A model generated the notes under the pieces. That model was not told the origin of the DNA, did not search any database, and saw only the letters and a list, made by a program, of their open reading frames with translations. Source: Bdellovibrionaceae bacterium UBA3535 (GTDB taxonomy: Bacteria > Bdellovibrionota > Bdellovibrionia > Bdellovibrionales > UBA840). Taken from it: 64,000 bases of DNA. Shown piece after piece: positions 51,080-59,073 of this stretch. The stretch is taken from contig DFOS01000015.1 of the NCBI GenBank assembly GCA_002376845.1, forward strand, positions 75,431 through 139,430, in the 5' to 3' direction. How positions within the stretch are numbered: position 1 is the first letter of the stretch; each line of letters begins with the position of its first letter. A program made the translations under genes and the position numbers.

Positions 51080-52057
51080 ATGAAGATCGCATTTTTTGAT
51101 GCCCATGGCTTTGAAAAAAAATTTTATACCAACATGTCAGAGCAACATGAATTGGATTTTTTTGAATTTCGCTTGGATGAGAAAAGCGTCTCCCTAATAG
51201 AGAATTATGACATTGTTTGCGTTTTCGTAAATGACCATCTGAATGATCGAATAATACAAAAATTGTCGGAACAGGGAGTGAAGGCAGTAGTACTTCGCTG
51301 TGCCGGCTACAATAATGTAGATTTAGAGGCTGCGAAAAAATACGATCTACCAGTTTTACGGGTGCCATATTATTCCCCTCACTCTGTTGCGGAGCATGCG
51401 GTGGCACTTATGTTGTGTTTGAATCGTAAAATTCATAAAGCCTATTACCGCATGAAGGATTTAAATTTTTCACTAGATGGCTTGATGGGAATGGATATAT
51501 TTGGCAAAACTGTCGGAGTCATAGGTTGCGGCAATATAGGCAAGTGTTTTGCTAAGATCATGAAAGGTTTTTCTGCAAATGTATTGGTGTCAGATCCACA
51601 TATAGATCAAGAAGTAAGTGCTTTTGCAAGCTATGTTGCCATCGAAGAACTACTAGAAAGTTCTGACATTATTTCTCTGCATGCCCCCTTAAACCCACAA
51701 ACTTTGCACTTAATAGATAAAGATGCTTTTTCTAGAATGAAAGAACATGTGCTTTTAATCAATACTAGTAGGGGGGGCTTGATTGATTCCAAAGCTTTAC
51801 TGCAAGCTTTGAAGCTTAAAAAAATTGGCGGTGCAGCTTTGGATGTATATGAGGAAGAGGAAAATGTCTTCTTTGAAAACCTATCGGATGATGGCTTGCA
51901 AGATGATGTTTTGGCCAGGCTACTGACATTTCCCAACGTCTTGGTGACTTCACACCAAGCCTTTTTAACAACAGAAGCCCTAGAAAACATTGCGAAAATT
52001 ACCCTAGACAATATCAACGCGGTAAAAAATAAGACAGAATTCATCAATCAGTTATAG
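51080..52057 (+). CDS. ldhA: D-lactate dehydrogenase (2-hydroxyacid dehydrogenase family)
   Basis: A 325-residue NAD-dependent enzyme that reduces pyruvate to D-lactate. NAD site GVIGCGNIGKCFAKIMKGF near 150, catalytic Arg in LINTSRGGLIDSKAL near 232, Glu in AALDVYEEEENVFFENLSDDGLQDD near 255-275 (the extended loop typical of the LdhA branch) and the catalytic His in VTSHQAFLTTEAL near 295. The VLRCAGYNNVDL and YSPHSVAEHAVALML blocks support LdhA over glyoxylate or phosphoglycerate dehydrogenases. It suggests fermentative or microaerobic metabolism. Confidence 0.92.
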   Translation: MKIAFFDAHGFEKKFYTNMSEQHELDFFEFRLDEKSVSLIENYDIVCVFVNDHLNDRIIQKLSEQGVKAVVLRCAGYNNVDLEAAKKYDLPVLRVPYYSPHSVAEHAVALMLCLNRKIHKAYYRMKDLNFSLDGLMGMDIFGKTVGVIGCGNIGKCFAKIMKGFSANVLVSDPHIDQEVSAFASYVAIEELLESSDIISLHAPLNPQTLHLIDKDAFSRMKEHVLLINTSRGGLIDSKALLQALKLKKIGGAALDVYEEEENVFFENLSDDGLQDDVLARLLTFPNVLVTSHQAFLTTEALENIAKITLDNINAVKNKTEFINQL

Positions 52058-52307
52058 GTTGCTGCAGTTTTGTCCACTCTTTGCGACTAAGTAATTGTGG
52101 CGATGCATTTTCTAAGTCATAAACCAATACAATTTCTTGTTTTTCCAATTGTTTGTGAATTTGCCTTTTTTTGGTGTCCAAACTAACTTCTTGAAAGCCA
52201 TAATCCGTTCCCTCTCTTAGTATGAAGGATTCGATAATAGAGTCTAAGGCTTCCTTACTAATGGAATCAGGGGAAATTTCCACTGCTTGCTGCTTTTGCT
52301 CACTCAT
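52044..52307 (-). CDS. YheU family protein (UPF0270)
   Basis: An 87-residue protein with the YheU pattern: ISPDSISKEALDSIIESFILREGTDYG, then SLDTKKRQIHKQLEKQEIVLVYD. YheU structures show a small helical-beta domain; the role is unknown. ATG 52307 and an in-frame ATG at 52325 are both possible and neither has a good ribosome site. Its stop overlaps the end of the convergent lactate dehydrogenase gene by 14 bases. Confidence 0.8.
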   Translation of the reverse strand: MSEQKQQAVEISPDSISKEALDSIIESFILREGTDYGFQEVSLDTKKRQIHKQLEKQEIVLVYDLENASPQLLSRKEWTKLQQPITD

Positions 52308-52343
52308 GTTAGATAGATAGCGCATAATTCATGAGGTGCCAAT

Positions 52344-52823
52344 ATGTATCGTGATGCCATCTTTAGTCGCTGCCAAAAGTATCGCTATGTTTTGATAAGA
52401 GAGTGGCAAAGTGATTTACCAAGAGCTGCTTTTGTCATGCTAAATCCTTCTACTGCGGATCACCTCAAAGATGATCCAACCATTTCTCGTAGCATAGCTT
52501 TTGCGAAATCTTGGGGATTTGGTGCGCTGGATATATACAATTTATTTGCTTATCGAAGTCCTTACCCTGAGCACTTGTTTGCACAAAAGGATCCGATTGG
52601 TCCGCGTAATTACCAGTATTTAAGACGTTTAAAAGACAATTATGGCATGGTGCTATGTGCTTGGGGAAACGATGGAAAGCGAATGCAACAAGAAGAGGGC
52701 TTTTTAAAAAGGTTCAAGCAGCAAAAACTTCACTGCTTGAAAAAAAATAAATCGGGGAGTCCCGCTCACCCGCTTTATATCAGAAAAGACGTGAGGCCAA
52801 TTCCTTACAAAGCGGGTGAGTGA
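52344..52823 (+). CDS. DUF1643 family protein
   Basis: A 159-residue protein with the DUF1643 blocks RAAFVMLNPSTADHLKDDPTISRSIAFAKSWGFG, then YNLFAYRSPYPEHLF, then VLCAWGNDGK and the C-terminal KNKSGSPAHPLYIRKD. The Asn/Asp-rich MLNPSTAD and His-Pro-Leu motifs look catalytic. Structures resemble nucleoside or nucleobase hydrolase-type folds; function remains unknown. It is divergent from the YheU gene by only 36 bases between start codons and is followed by a convergent secreted protein. Confidence 0.85.
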   Translation: MYRDAIFSRCQKYRYVLIREWQSDLPRAAFVMLNPSTADHLKDDPTISRSIAFAKSWGFGALDIYNLFAYRSPYPEHLFAQKDPIGPRNYQYLRRLKDNYGMVLCAWGNDGKRMQQEEGFLKRFKQQKLHCLKKNKSGSPAHPLYIRKDVRPIPYKAGE

Positions 52824-52829
52824 GAAAAA

Positions 52830-53273
52830 TTAGCGTCGACCACCACGTCGGCCGCGATTGGGCCCCCAATGGTCTCCAGGTCCTCGTCTGGCGCGAAGAA
52901 CACGGCACCCTTGGGCGTAGCATCGGTAAGAGTAGTAGTGACAATTGCGCATAGCTCTATGTTGTACCATGCGTGGGTGTCTACCTATAGCTCGAAACCA
53001 ATGGCCGCGAAAGTTTTGCGCAAAGCAAACAAAGCTTCGGCGCCGACGATCAGGTAGCATTTCATTGATTAAAACATCACGGAATGCATGATCCTCTTGC
53101 AAGGATAATTCTTGCTCCAAATTTTGAAGCTCCTCCAAGTCCTCGGGCTGTAGCTCTGCTTCCAGCATTTCTGTCATTTGTTCTGCAGGCGCTAGTTCCA
53201 TATTTTGATTGGCCTTGGCATGAGATGCCAAGATCAATAAAATGAAAAAGCTCTGTAAAAAAAGGTTTTGCAT
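52830..53273 (-). CDS. Secreted Arg/His-rich protein with acidic N-half
   Basis: A 147-residue exported protein (signal MQNLFLQSFFILLILASHAKA-NQ). The first half is strongly acidic and helical (LEAELQPEDLEELQNLEQELSLQ); the second half is very basic and aromatic, with four Cys (FVCFAQ, RNCHYY, YRCYAQ, GCRVLR) and a tail GRRGGRR. Opposite charges in the two halves suggest a self-shielding pair, such as a nucleic-acid or polyanion binder held by its own acidic segment. I know no family. The ribosome site (GGAGG) is good. Confidence 0.6.
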   Translation of the reverse strand: MQNLFLQSFFILLILASHAKANQNMELAPAEQMTEMLEAELQPEDLEELQNLEQELSLQEDHAFRDVLINEMLPDRRRRSFVCFAQNFRGHWFRAIGRHPRMVQHRAMRNCHYYSYRCYAQGCRVLRARRGPGDHWGPNRGRRGGRR

Positions 53274-53360
53274 ATTGCCTCCTATGGTTAGCGCAGACTA
53301 TTTGAGCAAGTAACATGCCAGTGCGAAGGCTGGCTAAATGTTAGAGGATGGTTTTTATGA

Positions 53361-53389
53361 CACCAAAATTTAAAAATTGGTGCTTTTTT
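53361..53389 (+). terminator. Orphan Rho-independent terminator or leader attenuator
   Basis: CACCAA / TTGGTG stem (ten-base loop) followed by C and six T on the plus strand. No plus-strand gene ends within the 540 bases upstream, so it may end a small RNA from the 53274-53360 stretch or attenuate the transcript of the next lipoprotein gene 102 bases downstream. Confidence 0.6.
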
Positions 53390-53491
53390 GCCTCCAATTT
53401 TAACCAAAATTTCTGGCATATTGTCTAAATTGAGAGAAAGTTTTGGGGCGGGCCCTATTTCATGGCTATCCTATTATTATTGGAGGGAAAA

Positions 53492-54040
53492 TTGAAAAAT
53501 ATACTCGTACTTATTTCTATCTTTGTTTTTATGGCTTGTAGTGAGGATTCCAATGATCGAGCGTTGCCGACGGAGCAAGGCCAACAGGAGCCGGAGGTAG
53601 AGGTACCCGATACGATTGTGGCGGCAAAATCCTATAACCCTAGTCAGTGGGAAAATTATACTAGGACTTTTCCCTCTTCTGTAGAGATTCAAGTGCCAGC
53701 ATTTGCAGAGGTGATTCAGGGCTTTTCTGGAAATCACTGGGCACATTTAAAGATGGATCTTCAAGGTGAGAATGTAATCTGTATTTATCGGGGCTCTGGG
53801 AGTCGTTCGAAAACATCGGCCCCATGTAGCGGTAATAATGGTCTCGCTTATGATTTTCAGTACTGTATAAGTCGCCAAAACTATGAAGACCTTTCTTGTC
53901 AAAGCAATCCCTTTAAATCAAGCTGTACGGCTGCTGCCAATGCTATTTTAGCAAATGATATTGTATCCACAACTTATCTGGAGTTAAGCGTTAGCAATGG
54001 TGACCGATGTGATACTACAAGAATTCAGATGTCTATTTAG
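53492..54040 (+). CDS. Lipoprotein of unknown function
   Basis: A 182-residue lipoprotein from a TTG that follows GGAGG at the right spacing; an ATG at 53462 would add a wrong segment. Lipobox FVFMAC at Cys15. After an acidic linker (GQQEPEVEVPD) a single domain of beta character follows with Cys pairs (VICIYRG, SAPCSGNN, QYCISRQ, LSCQSNP, SSCTAAA, DRCDTT), which suggests a disulfide-rich periplasmic or surface domain. Its end overlaps the convergent hydrolase-like gene by eight bases. Not recognised. Confidence 0.6.
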   Translation: MKNILVLISIFVFMACSEDSNDRALPTEQGQQEPEVEVPDTIVAAKSYNPSQWENYTRTFPSSVEIQVPAFAEVIQGFSGNHWAHLKMDLQGENVICIYRGSGSRSKTSAPCSGNNGLAYDFQYCISRQNYEDLSCQSNPFKSSCTAAANAILANDIVSTTYLELSVSNGDRCDTTRIQMSI

Positions 54041-54812
54041 CAAGCTGTCTATGTAAGTATGAAATCACTTTCATTTGGGAGTCCAAAGCCGCTCGTTGAT
54101 TGTAGGCATATGGCAGTTTGTATCGGCTTGCTATTTCATTTGCAATGGGATTATTAAAGCCATGTTGTACGCCAGGATAATTGATAAAAAGAACTTCTCT
54201 TTTACTATCTCGAGCCAAATCATATATATCTTCTAGAGCACTTGCAGAATATAGACGATCATTTTTTCCACCAAAAATTAGCAAGTTGGTCGAAATTCTT
54301 TGAGGTTTTGATTGAATGATGGGGTAAAACAGAATAATGTTTTCTATAAGCATTCCCATTCTAGGTAATTTCAGCGCATATTCTGCGGCATGCCCAAAGG
54401 CCACTACAGAAAATTGGTTTGTTTGAATTTTCTTTTTCAACAAAGCGTTTTGAATGGCAGTGATTTGATTTTCTATATAAGTTTTTGATGAGAAAATTTT
54501 TTTCGCCATTAGGGGCAGTAATTTGGCATTTTTACTTTTTGGACTGTCTCGGTATATATCAATCGTGACTACCTGAAAGTTTTGCTTCGCAAATTCTTTG
54601 GCCATTTTTTCTGCTAATTGCTTTTGCGAGAAGCCTTCATATAGAAAAAGAATTGTTTTTGTATTACTGGATAAGTTTAGCGGTTTATAAATTTGAAAAG
54701 GACGTTGTTTTTGGTCAAATAAATAAGTTGTTTGGGATTTTGTATAGAGATTGGATGTAGAGCTACATGAAACAAAAGAGCTTAAAATAAAAAATAAAAG
54801 CAAAATTCTCAT
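54033..54812 (-). CDS. Alpha/beta-hydrolase-like lipoprotein, apparently without nucleophile
   Basis: A 259-residue lipoprotein (lipobox SFVSC at Cys16) with a dienelactone-hydrolase-like fold: TILFLYEGFSQKQLAEKMAKEFA, then VVTIDIYRD, then the elbow region FSVVAFGHAAEYALKL, an Asp in GGKNDRLYSASALEDI and a His in YPGVQHGFNN. The elbow reads G-H-A-A-E where G-x-[SC]-x-G is expected, so the usual Ser/Cys nucleophile is missing while Asp and His remain. It may bind rather than cut a substrate. ATG 54812 follows AAAGGAG; a longer frame runs into the divergent gene and is not used. Confidence 0.65.
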   Translation of the reverse strand: MRILLLFFILSSFVSCSSTSNLYTKSQTTYLFDQKQRPFQIYKPLNLSSNTKTILFLYEGFSQKQLAEKMAKEFAKQNFQVVTIDIYRDSPKSKNAKLLPLMAKKIFSSKTYIENQITAIQNALLKKKIQTNQFSVVAFGHAAEYALKLPRMGMLIENIILFYPIIQSKPQRISTNLLIFGGKNDRLYSASALEDIYDLARDSKREVLFINYPGVQHGFNNPIANEIASRYKLPYAYNQRAALDSQMKVISYLHRQLAK

Positions 54813-54875
54813 GCACTCTCCTTTCATAGTATAAATCGATTTGCGTTTGCTGCTTGTATCCCATAAAATTTTCTC

Positions 54876-55745
54876 ATGACTAATTACGAAGTCCAAGACT
54901 TTTTTCACTCTGCTACTGCGACTCTTACTTATATCGTTTCCAACCCAGCGACAAAAGATGCCATTATCATAGATCCTGTATGGGACTTTGATTTTTCTAC
55001 CGGCAAGTTGGCCGATGATGCTGTCGCGCAGTATAGGCAATATTTGGAGGAGAAAAAGCTTCGCGTGCTTGCTGTTGTAGAAAGTCACATTCATGCCGAT
55101 CATATTAGTTCCGCACAACGTTTAAAGAATTTATATCCCGATATCAAGGTGGGAGTTTCCAGTCGAGTAAAGGAAGTGATGGAGGTGTTTTCTAAAACCT
55201 TTTCAGAGACGTATACCCTGTCTGATTTTGATTTTGTTTTCTCAGATCGGGAGCATTTGGTTTTTGGTGGAATCGAGATAGATATTATTTCTACTCCAGG
55301 GCATACCCCCGCATGTACTTCTATAAAGATTGGCGAGATGCTTTTTGTTGGAGACAGCATCTTTATGCCGGATTTTGGCACCGGACGCTGTGATTTCCCA
55401 CTGGGCAGTGCAGAAAATCTTTATGATAGCATTAGGGAAAAAATCTACACCTTGCCAGAGAGTACACAAATTTTTGTCGGCCATGATTACCAACCTGGCG
55501 GTAGAGAGCTGTGCTTTCAAACTAGTGTAGGGGAGCAAAAAAAGAAAAATGTACATATACGTGCAGATACAAAGAAAGAAGACTTTGTGAAGTTTCGCGA
55601 AGCTAGAGATGCCAATTTGCCTACACCTAAATTATTGCTGCCGAGCATTCAGTTAAACTTGCGAGCGGGCAAACTGCCAGAGCAAGATAGTGCAGGTAAG
55701 TCTTTTATAAAGATACCACTAAGTATTAAGGAAAAGCATGATTGA
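54876..55745 (+). CDS. MBL-fold persulfide dioxygenase-type enzyme (Blh/CstB-like)
   Basis: A 289-residue metallo-beta-lactamase-fold protein. The N-terminal VQDFFHSATATLTYIVSNPATKDAIIIDPVWDFD and the metal block ESHIHADHISSAQRL near 80, STPGHTPACTS near 145, GDSIFMPDFGTGRCDFPLGSA near 165 and VGHDYQPGGRELCFQTS near 207 fit the Blh/ETHE1-like group that oxidises glutathione or protein persulfide to sulfite. The Asp/Arg/Cys in GTGRCDFP are characteristic. It overlaps the aldehyde dehydrogenase start by eight bases. A YeeE/YedE sulfur transporter pair in the same window (17412) is a usual partner elsewhere. Confidence 0.88.
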   Translation: MTNYEVQDFFHSATATLTYIVSNPATKDAIIIDPVWDFDFSTGKLADDAVAQYRQYLEEKKLRVLAVVESHIHADHISSAQRLKNLYPDIKVGVSSRVKEVMEVFSKTFSETYTLSDFDFVFSDREHLVFGGIEIDIISTPGHTPACTSIKIGEMLFVGDSIFMPDFGTGRCDFPLGSAENLYDSIREKIYTLPESTQIFVGHDYQPGGRELCFQTSVGEQKKKNVHIRADTKKEDFVKFREARDANLPTPKLLLPSIQLNLRAGKLPEQDSAGKSFIKIPLSIKEKHD

Positions 55746-57111
55746 AACTATAAACCCCTTTAATGAAGAGCCTATAAAAGTATATGAAGAAGACGGATCA
55801 GATAGTATTGAAAGCAAATTAGAATTAGCTGCGACTAGTTTTAATGATTGGTCCAAGTATAGCATTAGCAAGCGCTGTTCTTTTATAGAAAGTCTTGTAT
55901 CAACTATGCAAAAACATAAGACTGCTGGTGCCAGGCTTATGACCCAGGAAATGGGAAAGCCTCTAAATCAATCTGAAGCTGAGATCGATAAGTGCACGCT
56001 TTTGTGTGACTACTACATTAAAAATGCCGAGCGATATTTAGCCAAGCAGAATTTTTATACAGATGATGATGAAAGCGCCTATGTTGTAAAACGCCCCTTG
56101 GGTGTGGTGCTATCCATTATGCCGTGGAATTTTCCACTCTGGCAGGTATTTCGTTTTGTAATACCAACAATAGTTGCCGGCAATACTTCTTTATTAAAGC
56201 ATGCATCCAATGTTAGCGGTGTTTCTAATTGGATTTTTCAAATCTTCCAGGAAGCAGGATTTCCAGACGGTGTCTTGCAAAACCTTTTAGTATCAGGCAG
56301 AACTGCGCAAAAACTCATTGCGGACCCACGCATTCAAGCAGTGAGCTTTACCGGTAGTACAGAGGTAGGAAAAATCATAGCAAAGACTTGCGGGGAAAAT
56401 TTAAAGAAAAATGTTTTAGAACTAGGGGGCAGTGATCCCTATGTCTGCCTCGCCGATGCAGATATCGAATTGGCGGCGGAAACCTCACTAAAATCCCGTT
56501 TGATAAATTCGGGGCAATCCTGTATTGCAGCAAAACGTTTGATCGTGCATGAAAAAGTCTACGATGATTTTAAAGATGTGTTGGTAAAAATGGCCCGTAA
56601 ACAAACGGCCGGCGATCCTATGAAGTCTCCCAGTATTGGTCCCTTAGCAAAAAAAGAGGCAATTCGTGATTTACAAGACTTAAGGAAAAATGCATTGGCT
56701 AAAGGGGCGAGTTTGCTATACGAGCAAGAACTAAGTTTTACAAAGGGCTATTTTTTTCCGCTTAGCGTTTTAGGAGAGTGTCAAGCAAATATGGATGTTT
56801 TTAGCCAAGAAAGTTTTGGGCCACTGGTGGCAATCTTTCCCGTGGCTTCCGATGAAGAGGCAATGCGTTTGGCCAATCAAAGTAGTTTTGGTTTAGGGGC
56901 AGCTATATTTTCCAAGGATATTTCTAGAGTGCAGTATCTGGCCGAAGAGATTATGGAGGCTGGAACTTGCGCCATCAATACATTTGTTAAGTCAGATCCT
57001 CGCCTACCTTTTGGTGGTACCAAAGAAAGTGGTATAGGTCGCGAGTTATCTTATTTGGGCTTGCAAGAATTTGTAAATATTAAAAGCATTCAGTTACGTA
57101 GCTCCACTTGA
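55738..57111 (+). CDS. Succinate-semialdehyde dehydrogenase-like aldehyde dehydrogenase
   Basis: A 457-residue NAD(P)-dependent aldehyde dehydrogenase. SIMPWNFPLWQVFRFVIPTIVAGNTSLLKH near 120-145, SFTGSTEVGK near 200, catalytic Glu in VLELGGSDPYVCL near 230 and catalytic Cys in NSGQSCIAAKR near 265 are all present. The GSDPY and short length place it with the Sad/GabD2-type semialdehyde dehydrogenases rather than betaine or lactaldehyde enzymes. The start lies inside the last codons of the upstream MBL gene, so translation is coupled. It would oxidise a semialdehyde to a dicarboxylate. It overlaps the convergent mechanosensitive channel by 22 bases. Confidence 0.85.
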   Translation: MIETINPFNEEPIKVYEEDGSDSIESKLELAATSFNDWSKYSISKRCSFIESLVSTMQKHKTAGARLMTQEMGKPLNQSEAEIDKCTLLCDYYIKNAERYLAKQNFYTDDDESAYVVKRPLGVVLSIMPWNFPLWQVFRFVIPTIVAGNTSLLKHASNVSGVSNWIFQIFQEAGFPDGVLQNLLVSGRTAQKLIADPRIQAVSFTGSTEVGKIIAKTCGENLKKNVLELGGSDPYVCLADADIELAAETSLKSRLINSGQSCIAAKRLIVHEKVYDDFKDVLVKMARKQTAGDPMKSPSIGPLAKKEAIRDLQDLRKNALAKGASLLYEQELSFTKGYFFPLSVLGECQANMDVFSQESFGPLVAIFPVASDEEAMRLANQSSFGLGAAIFSKDISRVQYLAEEIMEAGTCAINTFVKSDPRLPFGGTKESGIGRELSYLGLQEFVNIKSIQLRSST

Positions 57112-57974
57112 AGAGGCTTCAGCGTATCCAAGTGCACATCCCTTTGTGGAAATGCGATAACAATCTGGTTATCATTAAATAGCTCGTTGATTGTAAATCG
57201 TAGATCACTGGCAACCTTTCGCATTTTTAGTGGTCCCGTTGCTTTTATATAATAGAGAATTATAAAATTAAGAGAGTTATCACCGAAGTCCTCAAATAAA
57301 ACCAATGGTGCCGGGCGCTCAAGTACCATGGCATTGTCTTGTGCGGCCTGATATAATAATTTTTCTACCTTTTTCACATCCGATCCGTAAGCCACGCCCA
57401 CTTTTACAGAACTACGAATGATATCATCCGATAAGGTCCAGTTTAGTAGGCTTTTCTCAAGTAAAAAACTGTTAGGGATAACATGCCAGGTATTATCTGT
57501 AGAGCTGACAATGGTGGAGCGCGCACCAATGCGCTCCACGCGGCCAGTTAGACCACCAATATCTATAAAGTCATTGATGCGAACTGGTTTTTCGAGCATG
57601 ACGATTAGGCCGCTTATGAAATTATTGACAATGTTTTGTGAACCAAAACCAACCCCAATAGCTAATGCACCCCCAAGCACGGTAAATACCGTTAGCGGTA
57701 TGCTTAATAATCTAAGGGTGAATAGTATGAGAAATACCAGCATGGTATAAAAAACAAAGGATTTAATCGTAAATCGGGCCGAAACATCTAAGTCAAATTT
57801 TGCTAGAAACCGTTTGTCTATGGTGCGCGTAACAAATTTGATGCCGATAAAACCAAATACAAATATAAATATGCCAACAATGATTTGTCCCAACGTAATG
57901 TCGGATTTATCAACCGAGAAGATGACAAATCTCCATACCTTTTCTATCTGAGCGATAAAGTCTTGTAATTCCAT
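57090..57974 (-). CDS. Small-conductance mechanosensitive channel (MscS family)
   Basis: A 294-residue membrane protein of the MscS family. Three helices: about residues 28-48 (LGQIIVGIFIFVFGFIG), 65-90 (FVFYTMLVFLILFTLRLL) and the pore helix 95-125 with the Gly/Ala pattern VLGGALAIGVGFGSQNIVNNFISG. The cytoplasmic vestibule follows (VRINDFIDIGGLTGRVERIGARSTIV, IPNSFLLEKSLLNW). It is among the short MscS types and would release solutes on osmotic down-shock. ATG 57974 is used; an alternative start lies 36 bases upstream. Confidence 0.88.
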   Translation of the reverse strand: MELQDFIAQIEKVWRFVIFSVDKSDITLGQIIVGIFIFVFGFIGIKFVTRTIDKRFLAKFDLDVSARFTIKSFVFYTMLVFLILFTLRLLSIPLTVFTVLGGALAIGVGFGSQNIVNNFISGLIVMLEKPVRINDFIDIGGLTGRVERIGARSTIVSSTDNTWHVIPNSFLLEKSLLNWTLSDDIIRSSVKVGVAYGSDVKKVEKLLYQAAQDNAMVLERPAPLVLFEDFGDNSLNFIILYYIKATGPLKMRKVASDLRFTINELFNDNQIVIAFPQRDVHLDTLKPLQVELRN

Positions 57975-58016
57975 GCTTAAAACGATAGCTTGGCTAATAT
58001 ACGAAAGCAATAATTT

Positions 58017-58370
58017 ATGTATCTAAATCAAAAAGAGCTGGCGGAACTAAAGCAGTTAATTCACAAGAAGCAAAGGCAAATAGAAGATTCATTGGTCGAG
58101 ATGAAGAAATCATCCAAGCCAGTTAACCTAGATGGCTCTTTTGGCCGGCTATCTCGTATGGATGCTCTTCAGCAGCAGCAGATGGCGCTCAATAACCAAT
58201 TGCATTTAGAAAAAGAATTAAAGCAGCTAAAAGCGAGTCAAAACCGTATTGATCAGGGCGTCTACGGTTACTGCTTGCAATGTGAAGAACCAATAGGTTT
58301 TAAAAGGTTGTGCGTGAAGCCAGAAGTGCTTTTATGTTTTGCTTGTAGTAAAGCGCAAGAGGTGCCGTGA
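58017..58370 (+). CDS. DksA/TraR-type zinc finger protein
   Basis: A 117-residue protein with a long N-terminal coiled coil (residues 2-80) and a C-terminal zinc ribbon CLQCEEPIGFKRL then CFAC at about 90-115. DLDGSFGRLSRMDALQQQQ at the coiled-coil tip has the Asp and Ala needed for the RNA-polymerase secondary-channel motif of DksA. It probably modulates transcription under stress. It overlaps the next gene in a GTGA four-base stop/start overlap and so is coupled to it. Confidence 0.82.
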   Translation: MYLNQKELAELKQLIHKKQRQIEDSLVEMKKSSKPVNLDGSFGRLSRMDALQQQQMALNNQLHLEKELKQLKASQNRIDQGVYGYCLQCEEPIGFKRLCVKPEVLLCFACSKAQEVP

Positions 58371-59017
58371 GCTGTCCAGTATGTAGTTCTGCGGCAGCAG
58401 AGATTTATTTGAAAAAAAGAAAATGTGGGCGTGAATATTATATTTGCCGTTCTTGTTTTCATGTATATTTAGACGCTAAATATTTTTTGAAACGTGATGA
58501 AGAGTTTCAGCATTATCAGCGGCATAACAATGATGTCGAAGATAAAGCCTACCAAGACTTTGTTCTTCCTTTAATTAAGTTTATTGAGGTTTATACAAAC
58601 AAGGAAGTATTTGGTTTGGATTATGGCTGTGGGCCGGGGCCAGTAATTGCCTATTTGTTAAAAAAAAGGGGGTATAGCATTGATTTGTATGACCCCTTCT
58701 TTCTAGAAGATAAGAAATTAGAACTGGATTCCTATGATTTTCTCATTCTCAGCGAGGTGGCTGAGCATTTTCAAAACCCTGTAAAGGAGTTTCAAAATTT
58801 GTATGAGCTACTGAATCCAGGGGGGTATTTATTTATTATGACGGCCCTACTGGATTCCGTGAAAGACTTTGCATCTTGGCACTATCACCGTGATCCAAGT
58901 CATGTAAATTTTTACTCCATTAAAAGTTTAAGCAAAATTGCAAGTCGCGCCGGTTTTGAATTGATGGATACGGATCATAAAAAATGTACGGTCTTAAGGA
59001 GGCCGCACACTACCTAA
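58367..59017 (+). CDS. Class I SAM-dependent methyltransferase with N-terminal zinc ribbon
   Basis: A 216-residue methyltransferase. The GTG start overlaps the DksA-like stop. Residues 1-35 have two Cys pairs (SCPVC, CRSCFH), a small zinc ribbon. The Rossmann core has VFGLDYGCGPGPVIAYLLKKRG near 85 (SAM loop), an acidic second strand IDLYDP and SEVAEHFQNPVKEF near 128. GGYLFIMTALLDS and SHVNFYSIKSLSKIA resemble the Methyltransf_23 group. Substrate unknown; its coupling to a VAO-type flavoprotein suggests the two act on one small molecule. Confidence 0.83.
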   Translation: MSCPVCSSAAAEIYLKKRKCGREYYICRSCFHVYLDAKYFLKRDEEFQHYQRHNNDVEDKAYQDFVLPLIKFIEVYTNKEVFGLDYGCGPGPVIAYLLKKRGYSIDLYDPFFLEDKKLELDSYDFLILSEVAEHFQNPVKEFQNLYELLNPGGYLFIMTALLDSVKDFASWHYHRDPSHVNFYSIKSLSKIASRAGFELMDTDHKKCTVLRRPHTT

Positions 59018-59073
59018 GGCTGGGCTTTTATCTTAGGGATGACTTTCTTCCATTCGGCAGAAAAAATATTCCT

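Noticed and set aside
54813..55118. Extension of the hydrolase-like lipoprotein gene to 55118
   Set aside because: This would lie inside the well-supported divergent MBL gene and would bury the lipoprotein signal; ATG 54812 has AAAGGAG.
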